From CAZDXB01 sp964509335 (GTDB lineage: Bacteria > Bacteroidota > Ignavibacteria > Kapaibacteriales > UBA2268), in contig CAZDXB010000014.1 of assembly GCA_964509335.1 (NCBI GenBank), forward strand, positions 18,007 to 82,006: a stretch of 64,000 nt of DNA, written 5' to 3'. How positions within the stretch are numbered: the stretch's first letter is position 1; every line of letters begins with the position of its first letter. The translations under genes were made by a program, and so were the position numbers. Below the pieces are notes generated by a model, which did no database searches, was not told the DNA's origin, and saw only the letters and a list, made by a program, of their open reading frames with translations. Below, piece after piece: positions 52,056-61,304 of this stretch.

Positions 52056-53099
52056 CTATTTATTTTTCAGATACGGATGCGTTCCTTGTAAAAAGCTCTC
52101 GGCTTCCTCGACGTCCTCTTTACTGCCGATTATCACGGGCGTTCTTTCGTGAACGTTTTTAGGGACGACATCCAGAGTGTTTCGCCTACCGTCGCTCGAT
52201 TTCCCGCCCGCTTGTTCCGCTAACATCGCCATTGGATTCGCTTCGTACATAAGCCTCAATTTGCCTTGCGGCTTGCTTGAATCGGCGGGATAAAGAAAAA
52301 TGCCGCCCTTAAGCAAAGTCCTGTGGAAATCAGCGACAAAAGAACCGATATAACGCATTGAATAAGGCCTCTTTTTGTCTTCGGAAGGCGTTTTCAAGTA
52401 ATCAATATAAGCTTTCAAATTATCGTCCCACTTGTGATAATACCCTTCGTTCAAGCTATAATACTTACCCCGTTTTGGTATTTGAACGTTTTCTTTCGTC
52501 AGTAAAAACTCGCCTACGGTCGGGTCGAAAGTAAATACGTGAACTCCGTGTCCGGTCGTGTAAACCATAGTCGTGCTCGACCCGTAGAGAGCGTATCCAG
52601 CCGCAACTTGTTTATATCCCGATTGCAAAACGTCCGATATCTTTGGCGGTCCTTCGGAATCGGGATCCACTCTCTTGTAAAGCGAAAATATCGTCCCTAT
52701 GGTAGCGTTTACGTCTATATTCGAAGAGCCGTCAAGCGGGTCGTAAAGCAAAACGTATTTGCCTTTCTCTTGGGTGTCGTTCTCGGTTATGATTGTAACT
52801 TCCGTGTCTTCTTCCGAAGCTATCGCGCAGATATGCCCTCTTTTGAGCATAGCCCGCTTGATTACTTCGTTGGAATAAGAATCAAGCTTTTGAACCTGCT
52901 CGCCGTGAACGTTAGTGTCTTCGGTCATTCCTAAAATATCGCTCAAGCCCGCTCTTCTTACGTCCCTCGATATGATTCTTATAGCTAAAGTCAAATCGTT
53001 GATTAAGGACGTAAAATCTCCCGAAGCCTCGGGATGCAAAGCTTCCTCTCTGGAAATATGTTGAGGAATAGTCGTTACTTTAGACAGTGTGTGCGGCAT
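52056..53099 (-). CDS. fbp: Fructose-1,6-bisphosphatase, class I
   Basis: A 347-residue gluconeogenic enzyme. The metal-binding region is AIASEEDTEVTI and YVLLYDPLDGSSNIDVNATI. The substrate-binding part has YIGSFVADFHRTLLKGGIFL and KLRLMYEANPMAMLAEQAGG. The size and motifs are those of class I bacterial and plant FBPases. Operon with the DUF1207 gene downstream. Confidence 0.97.
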   Translation of the reverse strand: MPHTLSKVTTIPQHISREEALHPEASGDFTSLINDLTLAIRIISRDVRRAGLSDILGMTEDTNVHGEQVQKLDSYSNEVIKRAMLKRGHICAIASEEDTEVTIITENDTQEKGKYVLLYDPLDGSSNIDVNATIGTIFSLYKRVDPDSEGPPKISDVLQSGYKQVAAGYALYGSSTTMVYTTGHGVHVFTFDPTVGEFLLTKENVQIPKRGKYYSLNEGYYHKWDDNLKAYIDYLKTPSEDKKRPYSMRYIGSFVADFHRTLLKGGIFLYPADSSKPQGKLRLMYEANPMAMLAEQAGGKSSDGRRNTLDVVPKNVHERTPVIIGSKEDVEEAESFLQGTHPYLKNK

Positions 53100-53509
53100 A
53101 ATTTTACTCTCTTTTTACTAACAGAATAACAATTTGTTTATTTCTCCCTTTACGCGAATCTCGCGTTTATTAATAATATATGAAATACAATTTAATACTT
53201 ACAACCAATCCTTGTTAATAACTATTAACCTATAATTCAAATTTAACAAATTATTATCTTTTTTCTATAACGTATTCAACGAAACGGCGACAAATTTTTC
53301 TTCAAACATCGTTAAGAATCTCTTAAGACTTTCGATTAATAAACGACAAAATATCCTATAGCCTTCGATTATGCAATCTATTTAATACGAGCGTATTATA
53401 GTAACAAAAAAATCCTACGTAGTTTTACTTGTTTTAATCATTCGGTTGTAATCTTACTCAAAAATTTATTATCTTAGATGATTGATTAATTTTCTTACGA
53501 AAGATATAA
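53100..53509. other. Intergenic region between divergent fbp and murI
   Basis: About 410 AT-rich bases. It must hold promoters for both genes, but I see no clear consensus boxes, no riboswitch-like fold and no repeat of the families found elsewhere. A TTAAGAATCTCTTAAG imperfect inverted pair lies near 53312-53327. Confidence 0.5.
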
Positions 53510-54325
53510 ATGAAGAAAAGCGACCCAATAGGAGTTTTTGACTCGGGAATAGGCGGCTTGAGCGCCTTGAAGCAGTTCGTAAGGTTTCTGCCTTACGAAA
53601 GATACGTCTATTTGGGCGACACTGCGCGCGTTCCTTACGGCAACAAATCGGAAACGACCGTTAAAAAATACGCTAAAGAATGCGTCGATTTTCTACTGGA
53701 TAAAAAAGTAAAGCTGATAACAGCGGCTTGCAACACTGTCTCCTCTGTAGCTTTGGACGCCGTCAAAGAAGCGACCGATTTGCCTATTATCGATATGATT
53801 TCGCCCGTCGCCGGCGCCGCTCTAAGAGCTTCTCAGAACGGGAATATCGGCGTAATAGGAACCAGAGCCACTATAAAAAGCGGCTCTTACAAAAAAGCCA
53901 TCGAAAATTTCTCGCAAGACAAAAAAACGACTGTTTTCTCGAAAGAATGCCCGCTTTTCGTTCCGCTGGTCGAGGAAGGCTACACAAATCATCGAGCTTC
54001 AAAAATAATCGCCGAAGAGTATTTACAGACTTTTAAAGATAAAGACATCGACGCCCTAGCTCTCGGATGCACCCATTACCCCTTGCTGAAACCTTTACTT
54101 TCGGATTTATTGCCCGGCGTCGAGCTTATTGATTCCGGCGAGCACGCCGCCGTTCAAGCGGTAAAGCTTCTCGCCGATAACAAATTATTAGCCGAAGAAT
54201 CGAACAAATTCCGCAAAAAACCGGAAATAGATTTTTACTTTACCGATTTGCCGACGACTTTCGGAGCTTTAGCGGAAAGATTTTTAGGTTTCCCTGTTGA
54301 TTCGCCGAGACTGATAAATTTATAA
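53510..54325 (+). CDS. murI: Glutamate racemase
   Basis: A 271-residue enzyme making D-glutamate for peptidoglycan. Substrate-pocket motif PIGVFDSGIGGLSAL at the start, then YLGDTARVPYGNKS. The two catalytic cysteines lie in ITAACNTVSSVAL (near residue 75) and ALGCTHYPLLKPLL (near residue 188). The HD-GYP gene follows after 14 bases. Confidence 0.96.
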   Translation: MKKSDPIGVFDSGIGGLSALKQFVRFLPYERYVYLGDTARVPYGNKSETTVKKYAKECVDFLLDKKVKLITAACNTVSSVALDAVKEATDLPIIDMISPVAGAALRASQNGNIGVIGTRATIKSGSYKKAIENFSQDKKTTVFSKECPLFVPLVEEGYTNHRASKIIAEEYLQTFKDKDIDALALGCTHYPLLKPLLSDLLPGVELIDSGEHAAVQAVKLLADNKLLAEESNKFRKKPEIDFYFTDLPTTFGALAERFLGFPVDSPRLINL

Positions 54326-54339
54326 ATACGGAGAGCAAA

Positions 54340-55212
54340 ATGGAAGAAACGCTTAGAGAAATGGAAAATATGATTGAAGAGCTAACTAACGAGTTAGCTG
54401 AAAACTTCTATCAAACCTGCCAAACTCTCGCTAATATCACGTCGATTTACGACGTATATTACGAAGGCAGCCATACTCGATTCGTATCGCAAAAATCGGC
54501 GCAAGTAGCCGAGTCTCTCGGTATGACGGACACGGAAATCTATGAAATCAAAATCGCCGGCTTGATTCACGATATTGGCAAAATTGGTATGGAAGACGAA
54601 ATACTCGGCAAATTCACGTCGCAAATGACCGGCAACGAATACCAAAAATACGTTATGCATCCGCAAATCGGTATGAAACTAATATCAAATCATCCCGGCT
54701 TCGACAACATCGGCAAAATAATCCTCCAGCATCACGAACGAATAGACGGCTCGGGATTTCCGCAACATTTAGAGGGCAAAGACATCAATCCGCAAGCCGC
54801 CATAATTTCTCTGATTGATTCTTATCACAACGCCGTGTTCAAAAAACATAAACCGGGAAAACCCTCTCCCAAATACACTTCCGCTTTGCAATATTTAGAT
54901 TCATCGCAAAACAGGTTCAGCTCGACAATGAACTATATACATCAAAAATCCGGCATATTGTTCGACAAAACAGTAGTCGAAGCTTTCACCGACATAATCG
55001 AAGCCGAAAGAAAAGTAATGGGCGAAAAAACTGTTAGGAGACTGCCGATAAACAAGCTGAAACCCGGAATGATAATCGCCGAAGACATATCCACAAATTA
55101 CGGATTAGTCTTATGTTACAGCGGCGAAGAAGTAACCGAAGACACGATTAAGTCATTAAGAAAAACCGCCAGATGGCACGAAATACCGCCAAAGATACTT
55201 GTTATCACTTAA
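54340..55212 (+). CDS. HD-GYP-domain protein (c-di-GMP phosphodiesterase-like)
   Basis: A 290-residue protein. After a helical N-terminus (residues 1-35) the HD-GYP domain has SHTRFVSQKSAQVAESLG, LIHDIGKIGMEDEIL with the HD pair, QHHERIDGSGFPQHL and SLIDSYHNAVF. GYP is GFP here; the metal ligands (HD, HH and D) are kept. The fold degrades cyclic di-GMP in other bacteria. The C-terminal part (VRRLPINKLKPGMIIAEDIS) is a domain often placed after HD-GYP. GGAGAG precedes the ATG. It is grouped with murI and holA on the same strand. Confidence 0.9.
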   Translation: MEETLREMENMIEELTNELAENFYQTCQTLANITSIYDVYYEGSHTRFVSQKSAQVAESLGMTDTEIYEIKIAGLIHDIGKIGMEDEILGKFTSQMTGNEYQKYVMHPQIGMKLISNHPGFDNIGKIILQHHERIDGSGFPQHLEGKDINPQAAIISLIDSYHNAVFKKHKPGKPSPKYTSALQYLDSSQNRFSSTMNYIHQKSGILFDKTVVEAFTDIIEAERKVMGEKTVRRLPINKLKPGMIIAEDISTNYGLVLCYSGEEVTEDTIKSLRKTARWHEIPPKILVIT

Positions 55213-55225
55213 TTTTAGAACCACA

Positions 55226-56287
55226 ATGCCACAAAAGATTAAAGATATAATTAAGAAAAAGGGATACCCCGAAGTAATATTAATATTCGGTCAAGAAGAC
55301 TTCTTAATCGATAAAGCGGCGGATTATCTAATAAATTCCCTAATTGAATCCGGCGAAACCGATAGAAACGATATAGACGTTTTCGACGGAGCGGAAGCAG
55401 ACATAAACGCTATTGTTTCCAGTTGCGGCTCTTTTCCGTTCGTATCCAAAAGACGCGCCGCAATAGTCAATAACTTCGACAAACTTTACCCAAGAAAAGT
55501 TTCGAAAAAAGCAAAAGAGAAGTCGCCCTTCGCAAAATATCTAAAATCGCCTCAACCGACGACGACGCTAATTTTGAAGAAAGCTAGAAGTACTATTAAA
55601 GATTCGCACAGAAAAAAATCCGGTTTTAAAAAGGCGGTCAACAGCGCCGACTTTCCGTATAAAGATATCATCGAAAAATACGAATGGATTGAGTATCCGA
55701 GAATTTACGAAAACCAGTTCCCCGCTTGGACTATCAAAACTTTCGAGTCAAAAGGTAAAACGATAGAAAAAGAAGCGGCGGAAATTCTTGTGTCTAACGT
55801 AAATCCTAATCTCAGAGAGCTTAACAACGAAATCGAAAAAATTCTTCTCTACGTCGAAGACAAAAAGAACGTTGTCAGCGAAGACGTATTGTTTATCACA
55901 GGCTCGAAGCGTGAATTCAACGTCTTTGAATTGCAGCGAGCGGTCGGTTCGCGCAATCTCGCCTCCGCTCTTTCGATACTCGAAAATATACTATCAGCCG
56001 ATAGAAAAGAAATCCTGATATTAACGACTCTGATTAATTACTTTTCCGTTTTGTTAAAACTTGTCGAGGCGGCTGGCAAGGCTAGCAATAGATTTGAGCT
56101 TGCTAAGATAATCGGCGTTCCCCCGTTTTTCGTCCAAGAATACTTAAACGCTTTGAAAATATACACTCCAAAAGAAATCGAAAACGCGTTTTCAGCTCTG
56201 ACCGAAGCGGATTACTCTTTAAAAACTTCCTCCGCCGACCGTTTTTACGTTATGGAAAATATGTTAATCAAGATTATCGAACGATGA
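55226..56287 (+). CDS. holA: DNA polymerase III delta subunit
   Basis: A 353-residue clamp-loader subunit. EVILIFGQEDFLIDKAADYL starts the N-terminal ATPase-like domain, followed by DVFDGAEADINAIVSSCGSF and PFVSKRRAAIVNNFDKL, the normal HolA features. NPNLRELNNEIEKILLYV is the central lid motif. I chose the ATG; a TTG nine codons earlier overlaps the HD-GYP gene. The response-regulator gene overlaps its stop by four bases. Confidence 0.88.
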   Translation: MPQKIKDIIKKKGYPEVILIFGQEDFLIDKAADYLINSLIESGETDRNDIDVFDGAEADINAIVSSCGSFPFVSKRRAAIVNNFDKLYPRKVSKKAKEKSPFAKYLKSPQPTTTLILKKARSTIKDSHRKKSGFKKAVNSADFPYKDIIEKYEWIEYPRIYENQFPAWTIKTFESKGKTIEKEAAEILVSNVNPNLRELNNEIEKILLYVEDKKNVVSEDVLFITGSKREFNVFELQRAVGSRNLASALSILENILSADRKEILILTTLINYFSVLLKLVEAAGKASNRFELAKIIGVPPFFVQEYLNALKIYTPKEIENAFSALTEADYSLKTSSADRFYVMENMLIKIIER

Positions 56288-56682
56288 AAATCAGAAAGGA
56301 CTACACAAAATACTCGATAATGATTGTTGACGACAACGAACTGTTTCGCGAATACATTAAACGAATAATAATACAAAATTTCAAATCAAAGGTCGTCGAA
56401 GCGCGACACCCCAAAGAAGCGTTCGAAATTCTCGGAAAAGAGGAGCCTTCCCTTATAATCTTAGATTTAGAAATGCCGTATATGGACGGCTATACTTTTT
56501 TGCAAGAAATAAGGAAAATAGACGAATTCAAAAACACGCCGGTTATTATTAGCTCCGTGCTAAGCGCTCGGGAACTGTTAGCCAACCTCGTTAAAATTGG
56601 TATTAGCGACTATATGGTCAAATCCATTCGTAAAGAAGACGCTACTAAGAAAATCGCCAACGTCTTAAATAAATTAGATTAG
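56284..56682 (+). CDS. Stand-alone response regulator (CheY-like)
   Basis: A 132-residue receiver domain. SIMIVDDNELFREYIKRI contains the acidic pair, LIILDLEMPYMDG the phospho-acceptor Asp, PVIISSVLSAREL the Ser/Thr switch, and ISDYMVKSIRKED the conserved Lys. No output domain follows. It overlaps the holA stop (ATGA) and overlaps the end of the convergent YyaL gene by nine bases. No kinase is encoded nearby. Confidence 0.92.
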   Translation: MKIRKDYTKYSIMIVDDNELFREYIKRIIIQNFKSKVVEARHPKEAFEILGKEEPSLIILDLEMPYMDGYTFLQEIRKIDEFKNTPVIISSVLSARELLANLVKIGISDYMVKSIRKEDATKKIANVLNKLD

Positions 56683-58752
56683 CTTTTTCTTTAACTCTTC
56701 TATATCGCTTGTCGGTTCTTCGCAAGAGAAGTTAGAACATACGTAAACCTTTGCCGCCCCGTCGTCCGATTTCATATCCGCTACGTAAGGAGCCAATTCC
56801 TCAAGCTCTTTGGAGTTGTCGTTGTTTTTATAAAGCAACGCTTTGTATGGCGCGTAGCTTTGTCTAACAACGTCGAGCATTTGCCGCGCTTTGCCGTCTT
56901 TCCCTTCGACCGCCACTATTTCCCAAGTTTTGAAAATTGAAAATCCAAGCGCCGATAGCAAATAAGAATAAGCCGAAGGACGCGCCTCTACTTGATTCGA
57001 AAAATACTTGAATAACTCGTTCGCTTTTTCTTCATAATCAGTCTCGCTTGTCAGTCTAGCCAAGCGTAAAAGATTCATAGCCATAACGGAATTGCCGGAA
57101 GGAACAGCCCCGTCGTAAGCCTCTTTTTTCCTAGCTATTAGTTTCTCGCCGAAATCAGGCGTGGAATAAAAACCGCCGTATTCGTCCCAAAAATGCCTAA
57201 GCGCGACGACGGTAAGCTCTATAGCTCTTCTTAAATATTTTGGCTTTAAGCTCGCTTCGTAAAGCTCCAAAGCTCCCCATATCAAATAAGCGTAGTCGTC
57301 TATTAATCCGTTGACTCCCGCTTCTCCGTCTTTGTATCTATGCGACAGCTTCCCGTCATCGTATATCATCGCCCTCTCGATAAAATTAAACGCTCTTTCG
57401 GCGGCTTCAATATACTTATCGACGCCGAGAGACGCGCCTGCAAAAGCCAAAGCGGCTATAGCTAATCCGTTCCAATCCGTCAAAATCTTATCGTCGAGAA
57501 ACGGTTGCTCTCTTTTCTCTCTTACTTCAAATAACTTCTTCTTAGCTCTCTCAATTCTTTCTTCTAATTCGTTTTTAGTCAAACCGTATTTATTAGCTAA
57601 TTCTTCGTCGATTTCATTTCTAAACAAAACATTCTCGTTGTCTTTTATCTCGGTTCTCTCTTGAACTACGTTTCCTTCCCGCTTGAGATTATATACGTCG
57701 GCGAACAAATCGAAATCGTCGTCTAATATTCGCTTAGCTTCATCGTAAGTCCAGAGGTAAAACTTGCCTTCCTCGCCCTCGCTGTCGGCGTCTTCGGCGG
57801 AATAAAACGCTCCTTCGGGAGACGCCAATTTTGACAAAACGTAATCTATTGTTCGTTCGGCTGTTAACTTGAAGTCCCGCTCGCCGCTAGCTAAATATGC
57901 TTCCGAATAAAGCCAAATCAGCATAGCTTGGTCGTAAAGCATTTTCTCGAAATGAGGGATTTTCCAGCGTCTGTCGGTGGAATATCTATGGAAACCGAAA
58001 CCGATATGGTCGAATATTCCCCCTCTTTGCATTTCCTTCAGCGACTTGACTACTATTTCCTTAGCTTTCTCGTCGGCGTATTGGCTATAATATCTCAATA
58101 GAAAAGCGTAGTTATGAGGCGAAGGGAATTTCGGACTATCTCCAAACCCTCCGAACTCTTCGTCGGAAGTAGAAACGAAACTCTCGCAAGCTCTTTTTAT
58201 AACGTCCTCGTCCAGTCCGTCGCCGCCGGCTTCCACTAATCCGCTTTTTATCCTTTCGGCTAAACCGTCGGCGGAAATAGAAACGTCTTCTCTTTTGCCG
58301 TTCCAAAGCTCGGCAACTCTTGTAATTAAATCTTTCATACCGATTCTTCCGAAGACGCTTTCTTTTGGGAAGTAAGTTCCGGCGAAAAATGGCTTTTTGT
58401 CCGGCGTCATTATTACCGTCAGGGGCCAGCCGCCGGCGCCGGTTAATGCTTGGCAAACGTCCATATATACCGAATCTATATCGGGTCGCTCTTCTCTATC
58501 GACTTTGATATTAACGAACGTCTTATTCATCATTTCGGCTACTTCTTCGTCCTCGAAGGATTCACGCGCCATTACGTGGCACCAATGACAAGTCGAGTAA
58601 CCTACCGATAAAAAAACGGGTTTATCTTCTTCCTTCGCTTTCTCGAAAGCCTCCTCCCCCCAAGGATACCAATCGACGGGATTGTAAGCGTGTTGCAACA
58701 AATAGGGATTTTTTTCGTTTGCTAATCTATTAGATTTATTAGTTAGATTCAT
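56674..58752 (-). CDS. Thioredoxin-domain protein of the YyaL/SSP411 family (DUF255)
   Basis: A 692-residue cytoplasmic protein. The N-terminal thioredoxin-like domain starts NRLANEKNPYLLQHAYNPVD and has SVGYSTCHWCHVMARESFED with CHWCH in place of CxxC, then VNIKVDREERPDIDSVYMDV. The following alpha/alpha barrel resembles N-acylglucosamine epimerases (SAEDADSEGEEGKFYLWTYD, FLDDKILTDWNGLAIAAL). Its function is not established. It is a single gene, divergent from the downstream secreted protein gene. Confidence 0.92.
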   Translation of the reverse strand: MNLTNKSNRLANEKNPYLLQHAYNPVDWYPWGEEAFEKAKEEDKPVFLSVGYSTCHWCHVMARESFEDEEVAEMMNKTFVNIKVDREERPDIDSVYMDVCQALTGAGGWPLTVIMTPDKKPFFAGTYFPKESVFGRIGMKDLITRVAELWNGKREDVSISADGLAERIKSGLVEAGGDGLDEDVIKRACESFVSTSDEEFGGFGDSPKFPSPHNYAFLLRYYSQYADEKAKEIVVKSLKEMQRGGIFDHIGFGFHRYSTDRRWKIPHFEKMLYDQAMLIWLYSEAYLASGERDFKLTAERTIDYVLSKLASPEGAFYSAEDADSEGEEGKFYLWTYDEAKRILDDDFDLFADVYNLKREGNVVQERTEIKDNENVLFRNEIDEELANKYGLTKNELEERIERAKKKLFEVREKREQPFLDDKILTDWNGLAIAALAFAGASLGVDKYIEAAERAFNFIERAMIYDDGKLSHRYKDGEAGVNGLIDDYAYLIWGALELYEASLKPKYLRRAIELTVVALRHFWDEYGGFYSTPDFGEKLIARKKEAYDGAVPSGNSVMAMNLLRLARLTSETDYEEKANELFKYFSNQVEARPSAYSYLLSALGFSIFKTWEIVAVEGKDGKARQMLDVVRQSYAPYKALLYKNNDNSKELEELAPYVADMKSDDGAAKVYVCSNFSCEEPTSDIEELKKKLI

Positions 58753-58843
58753 TAATAGCTCCGTTGTATATTTTAGATTAAAAAGTTATCTTGTAGAAGA
58801 AGGAATGAATAAATTATTATAATTAAATAGTAGATTAACGCTA

Positions 58844-59743
58844 ATGAAAAAAACAGGCTTATATTTGGCTCTACTTTTTTTAGCTTTTAACTTATCTCGT
58901 TCGGCGACGGATTCTATTCCCGGCATTGGAAAGGTAACTCCAAACTTCGACTCTACTTTCCAAAGAGGCGTTTACGTTCCCGAGGATATGTTCGACTGTT
59001 TCGTAGAAATTGACAAATTATTGCCAAGAGATGTCAGAGACAGCGTTTATAATCTAGATTACGGTAAAATCTACGGCAAATACGGCAGATTAACTCAATG
59101 GATTTATATAAATTGGGGCTTAGCCGACAGTTCCAGAATCTATAACTTTTTTGAAAAATACGGTTTCACAAATCCATCAACAATAGCTCACGGTATTTTT
59201 GAATCGTATTGGAAATACAAACATAGCGAGCCAATAAGAATAGAAATAAAACCCGACGCTTACGTAATCGACAAAAACTTGCATTTAAAGGAAGCCGAGG
59301 AATTCGTATTCCCGGAGAAAAGACCTAATCCCAAAGGAACGATTGTCCCGACCGATTCCACGCCGCAGTTTATATTTATGGGCAGACATTTTACTCTGAT
59401 TGACTCTCTTTACGACCCAATAATTAATATGATAAAAGAAAACGGACTCCAACCCTCCGACAGCTTGTGGTATATTTGGTGGCCCAGAATCGCAAAATTC
59501 GGCGAGGGAATCGACAGTTTGCCGAGTTTTATTAACAAAGAGGAGTTCGACGAAAAATTCTCGCCAGAAGACAGCTACAACGCGGACTTTATACTAATAC
59601 TCCAAGATTCTAAGAAATATAAAATTAAGGGCGTCATTCGGGAAAATAAATTCAACGAAGAATTTAAAAACTACGTCAAAAACAAAAAACACTTAGGCAT
59701 ATATCTCATAAGAAAAAGAGAAGTAGCGAGATTTGAATTTTAG
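58844..59743 (+). CDS. Secreted protein of unknown function
   Basis: A 299-residue protein. The signal peptide MKKTGLYLALLFLAFNLSRS is clear. The mature part is aromatic-rich and charged; ISYW-type strands are scarce and helices likely (FVEIDKLLPRDVRDSVYNLD; WIYINWGLADSSRIYNFFEK). A later half has EFDEKFSPEDSYNADFILIL. No family is recognised. Two palindromic repeats follow its stop. Confidence 0.65.
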   Translation: MKKTGLYLALLFLAFNLSRSATDSIPGIGKVTPNFDSTFQRGVYVPEDMFDCFVEIDKLLPRDVRDSVYNLDYGKIYGKYGRLTQWIYINWGLADSSRIYNFFEKYGFTNPSTIAHGIFESYWKYKHSEPIRIEIKPDAYVIDKNLHLKEAEEFVFPEKRPNPKGTIVPTDSTPQFIFMGRHFTLIDSLYDPIINMIKENGLQPSDSLWYIWWPRIAKFGEGIDSLPSFINKEEFDEKFSPEDSYNADFILILQDSKKYKIKGVIRENKFNEEFKNYVKNKKHLGIYLIRKREVARFEF

Positions 59744-59771
59744 TCGATAAGATAAACTATATACTTTATAT

Positions 59772-59845
59772 CTCCTTCCCAAATTATAATTTGGGAAGGA
59801 GAAATTCGCGCTAAGGAGCAAGTCCCAAATTTGAATTTGGGACTT
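59772..59845. repeat. Two adjacent palindromic repeats (R6)
   Basis: CTCCTTCCCAAATT/AATTTGGGAAGGAG at 59772-59801 (centre AT) and AAGTCCCAAATT/AATTTGGGACTT at 59820-59845 (centre TG). They share the CCCAAATT...AATTTGGG core with the palindrome at 4926-4955. They lie between two genes on the same strand, without a T-tract. Confidence 0.8.
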
Positions 59846-60003
59846 AGAAAAACTATTTAGCTGATGGTCGATAGTATTAATTAACAATTTTAAAAAAATA
59901 TTCATTTTCCCCTTGAAACTGTAAGTTTTTTTATTATATTGCTTTAACTAAGAACTATAAAAACTGTTATGTAACATAATTTGGAGAGACAATTTAAAGC
60001 TTT

Positions 60004-61050
60004 ATGGATCCCTCGCTTACGACGGCGATAATCCTAATCGCTTTTTTCATCGCTTTATCTTCCGCCGCAATATCTTCGATATCGCAAGAAGACATCTCGG
60101 AGCTATTCGCTAGCGACGATTTAACCTATAAGAAAATTCGACACATAAAAATCCATTTCGAAGAATCCAACGAAGCCTTTTTCATCTTAGAAATCTTTCT
60201 TTATCTAATAGCTTCTTCTTTACTTACTTTTCATTTGGTCAATTTTTACGATAGCTTTCTTATTATAGTAGCTTGGCTGATTGGCTTTTTTATAGCGGTT
60301 TTATTCGCGAGAGCCGTTCTTTGGGGACTGGGGGTAAAGTATTCAGCCGGACTAACGAAAAAATTCCCAGCCGTTTTGGTTTTCATACACAGTTTTAGCT
60401 ACCCCTGCGCTTCTTTTTTGAATTACATTGTCGAGAAAATAAGCGGCAGAGGACAAGAAGAAGCGTCGAGAGAGGAGTTGAGCGCTTTATTCGAAACGGC
60501 GCACGAAGAAGGTTCGATAGAAACCGACGAATACAGAATATTGAAGAACATAATACACTTCAGCGAAGTGCTCGTTTCGGACGTAATGACGCCGAGGACG
60601 GTTGTATTCAATTGCCGCGCCGACCAGACTGTCGGCGAAATAGCCGGTTTGCAGGAACTGCAAATGTATTCGAGATTTCCCGTATGGGAAGGCGAGTCGC
60701 TGGACGACGGCGTTATTGGCTACATTATGACCAAAGACGTATTGCACGCCGCCCTTAACGGACAGAATTCTAAAGAATTAAGAAGTCTCGTTCGAGAAGC
60801 GTATATAATACCCGAAAACGCCGGGCTGGACAAAGCTTTAGAGCAATTTCTATTGAGACGACAACATTTGAGCATAGTCGTGGACGAATACGGCGGATTT
60901 GAGGGCTTGCTGACAATGGAAGACGTTTTGGAAACGATTCTCGGAGTTGAGATTGTGGACGAAGCCGATAGAATAGTTGACTTAAGAGAAGCCGCAAAGA
61001 AAAAACGCGACAAAAGAATCGCTAATCTTAGCGCGGACGATAAATCATAA
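60004..61050 (+). CDS. DUF21/CBS-pair membrane protein (CNNM/HlyC-CorC type)
   Basis: A 348-residue inner-membrane protein. Three or four hydrophobic segments in residues 5-150 form the DUF21 domain (starting TTAIILIAFFIALSSAAIS). A CBS pair follows: VLVSDVMTPRTVVFNC, FPVWEGESLDDGVIGYI and LSIVVDEYGGFEGLLTMEDV. The usual C-terminal CorC_HlyC domain (about 80 residues) is absent; the chain ends in a Lys/Arg-rich tail. Relatives are Mg2+/Co2+ transport or export proteins. tRNA-Pro follows on the same strand. Confidence 0.88.
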   Translation: MDPSLTTAIILIAFFIALSSAAISSISQEDISELFASDDLTYKKIRHIKIHFEESNEAFFILEIFLYLIASSLLTFHLVNFYDSFLIIVAWLIGFFIAVLFARAVLWGLGVKYSAGLTKKFPAVLVFIHSFSYPCASFLNYIVEKISGRGQEEASREELSALFETAHEEGSIETDEYRILKNIIHFSEVLVSDVMTPRTVVFNCRADQTVGEIAGLQELQMYSRFPVWEGESLDDGVIGYIMTKDVLHAALNGQNSKELRSLVREAYIIPENAGLDKALEQFLLRRQHLSIVVDEYGGFEGLLTMEDVLETILGVEIVDEADRIVDLREAAKKKRDKRIANLSADDKS

Positions 61051-61099
61051 AATTCTTTGGATTTTCGGAAAAAAGCGCGCAATTTTGTAATTCTAGATT

Positions 61100-61174
61100 C
61101 GGGGCGTAGCGCAGGACGGTTAGCGCGTCTGGTTTGGGACCAGAAGGTCGTAGGTTCAAATCCTATCGCCCCGA
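61100..61174 (+). tRNA. tRNA-Pro (UGG)
   Basis: A 75-base cloverleaf: acceptor CGGGGCG/CGCCCCG, D-arm with GCGCAGGACGGTTAGCGC, anticodon stem TCTGG/CCAGA with loop TTTGGGA (anticodon UGG), and TψC arm AGGTTCAAATCCT. CCA is not encoded (ACT follows). Confidence 0.96.
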
Positions 61175-61304
61175 CTAAAGCCGATTTCAATTTCCAAAAA
61201 TGCTTCAGCGCAACTTTTGCCTCTCAATAAAAAAAATCGTGAAACGTAAGTTATTAGATAGGAACGTTAATTTTTCAACTTATAACGGGTGAAGGAATCA
61301 GATT

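Noticed and set aside
60720..61190. Leftward 156-codon frame across tRNA-Pro and the CBS gene
   Set aside because: The start (GAIGFEPTTFWSQTRRA) is antisense tRNA-Pro and the rest is the reverse strand of the CBS protein gene.
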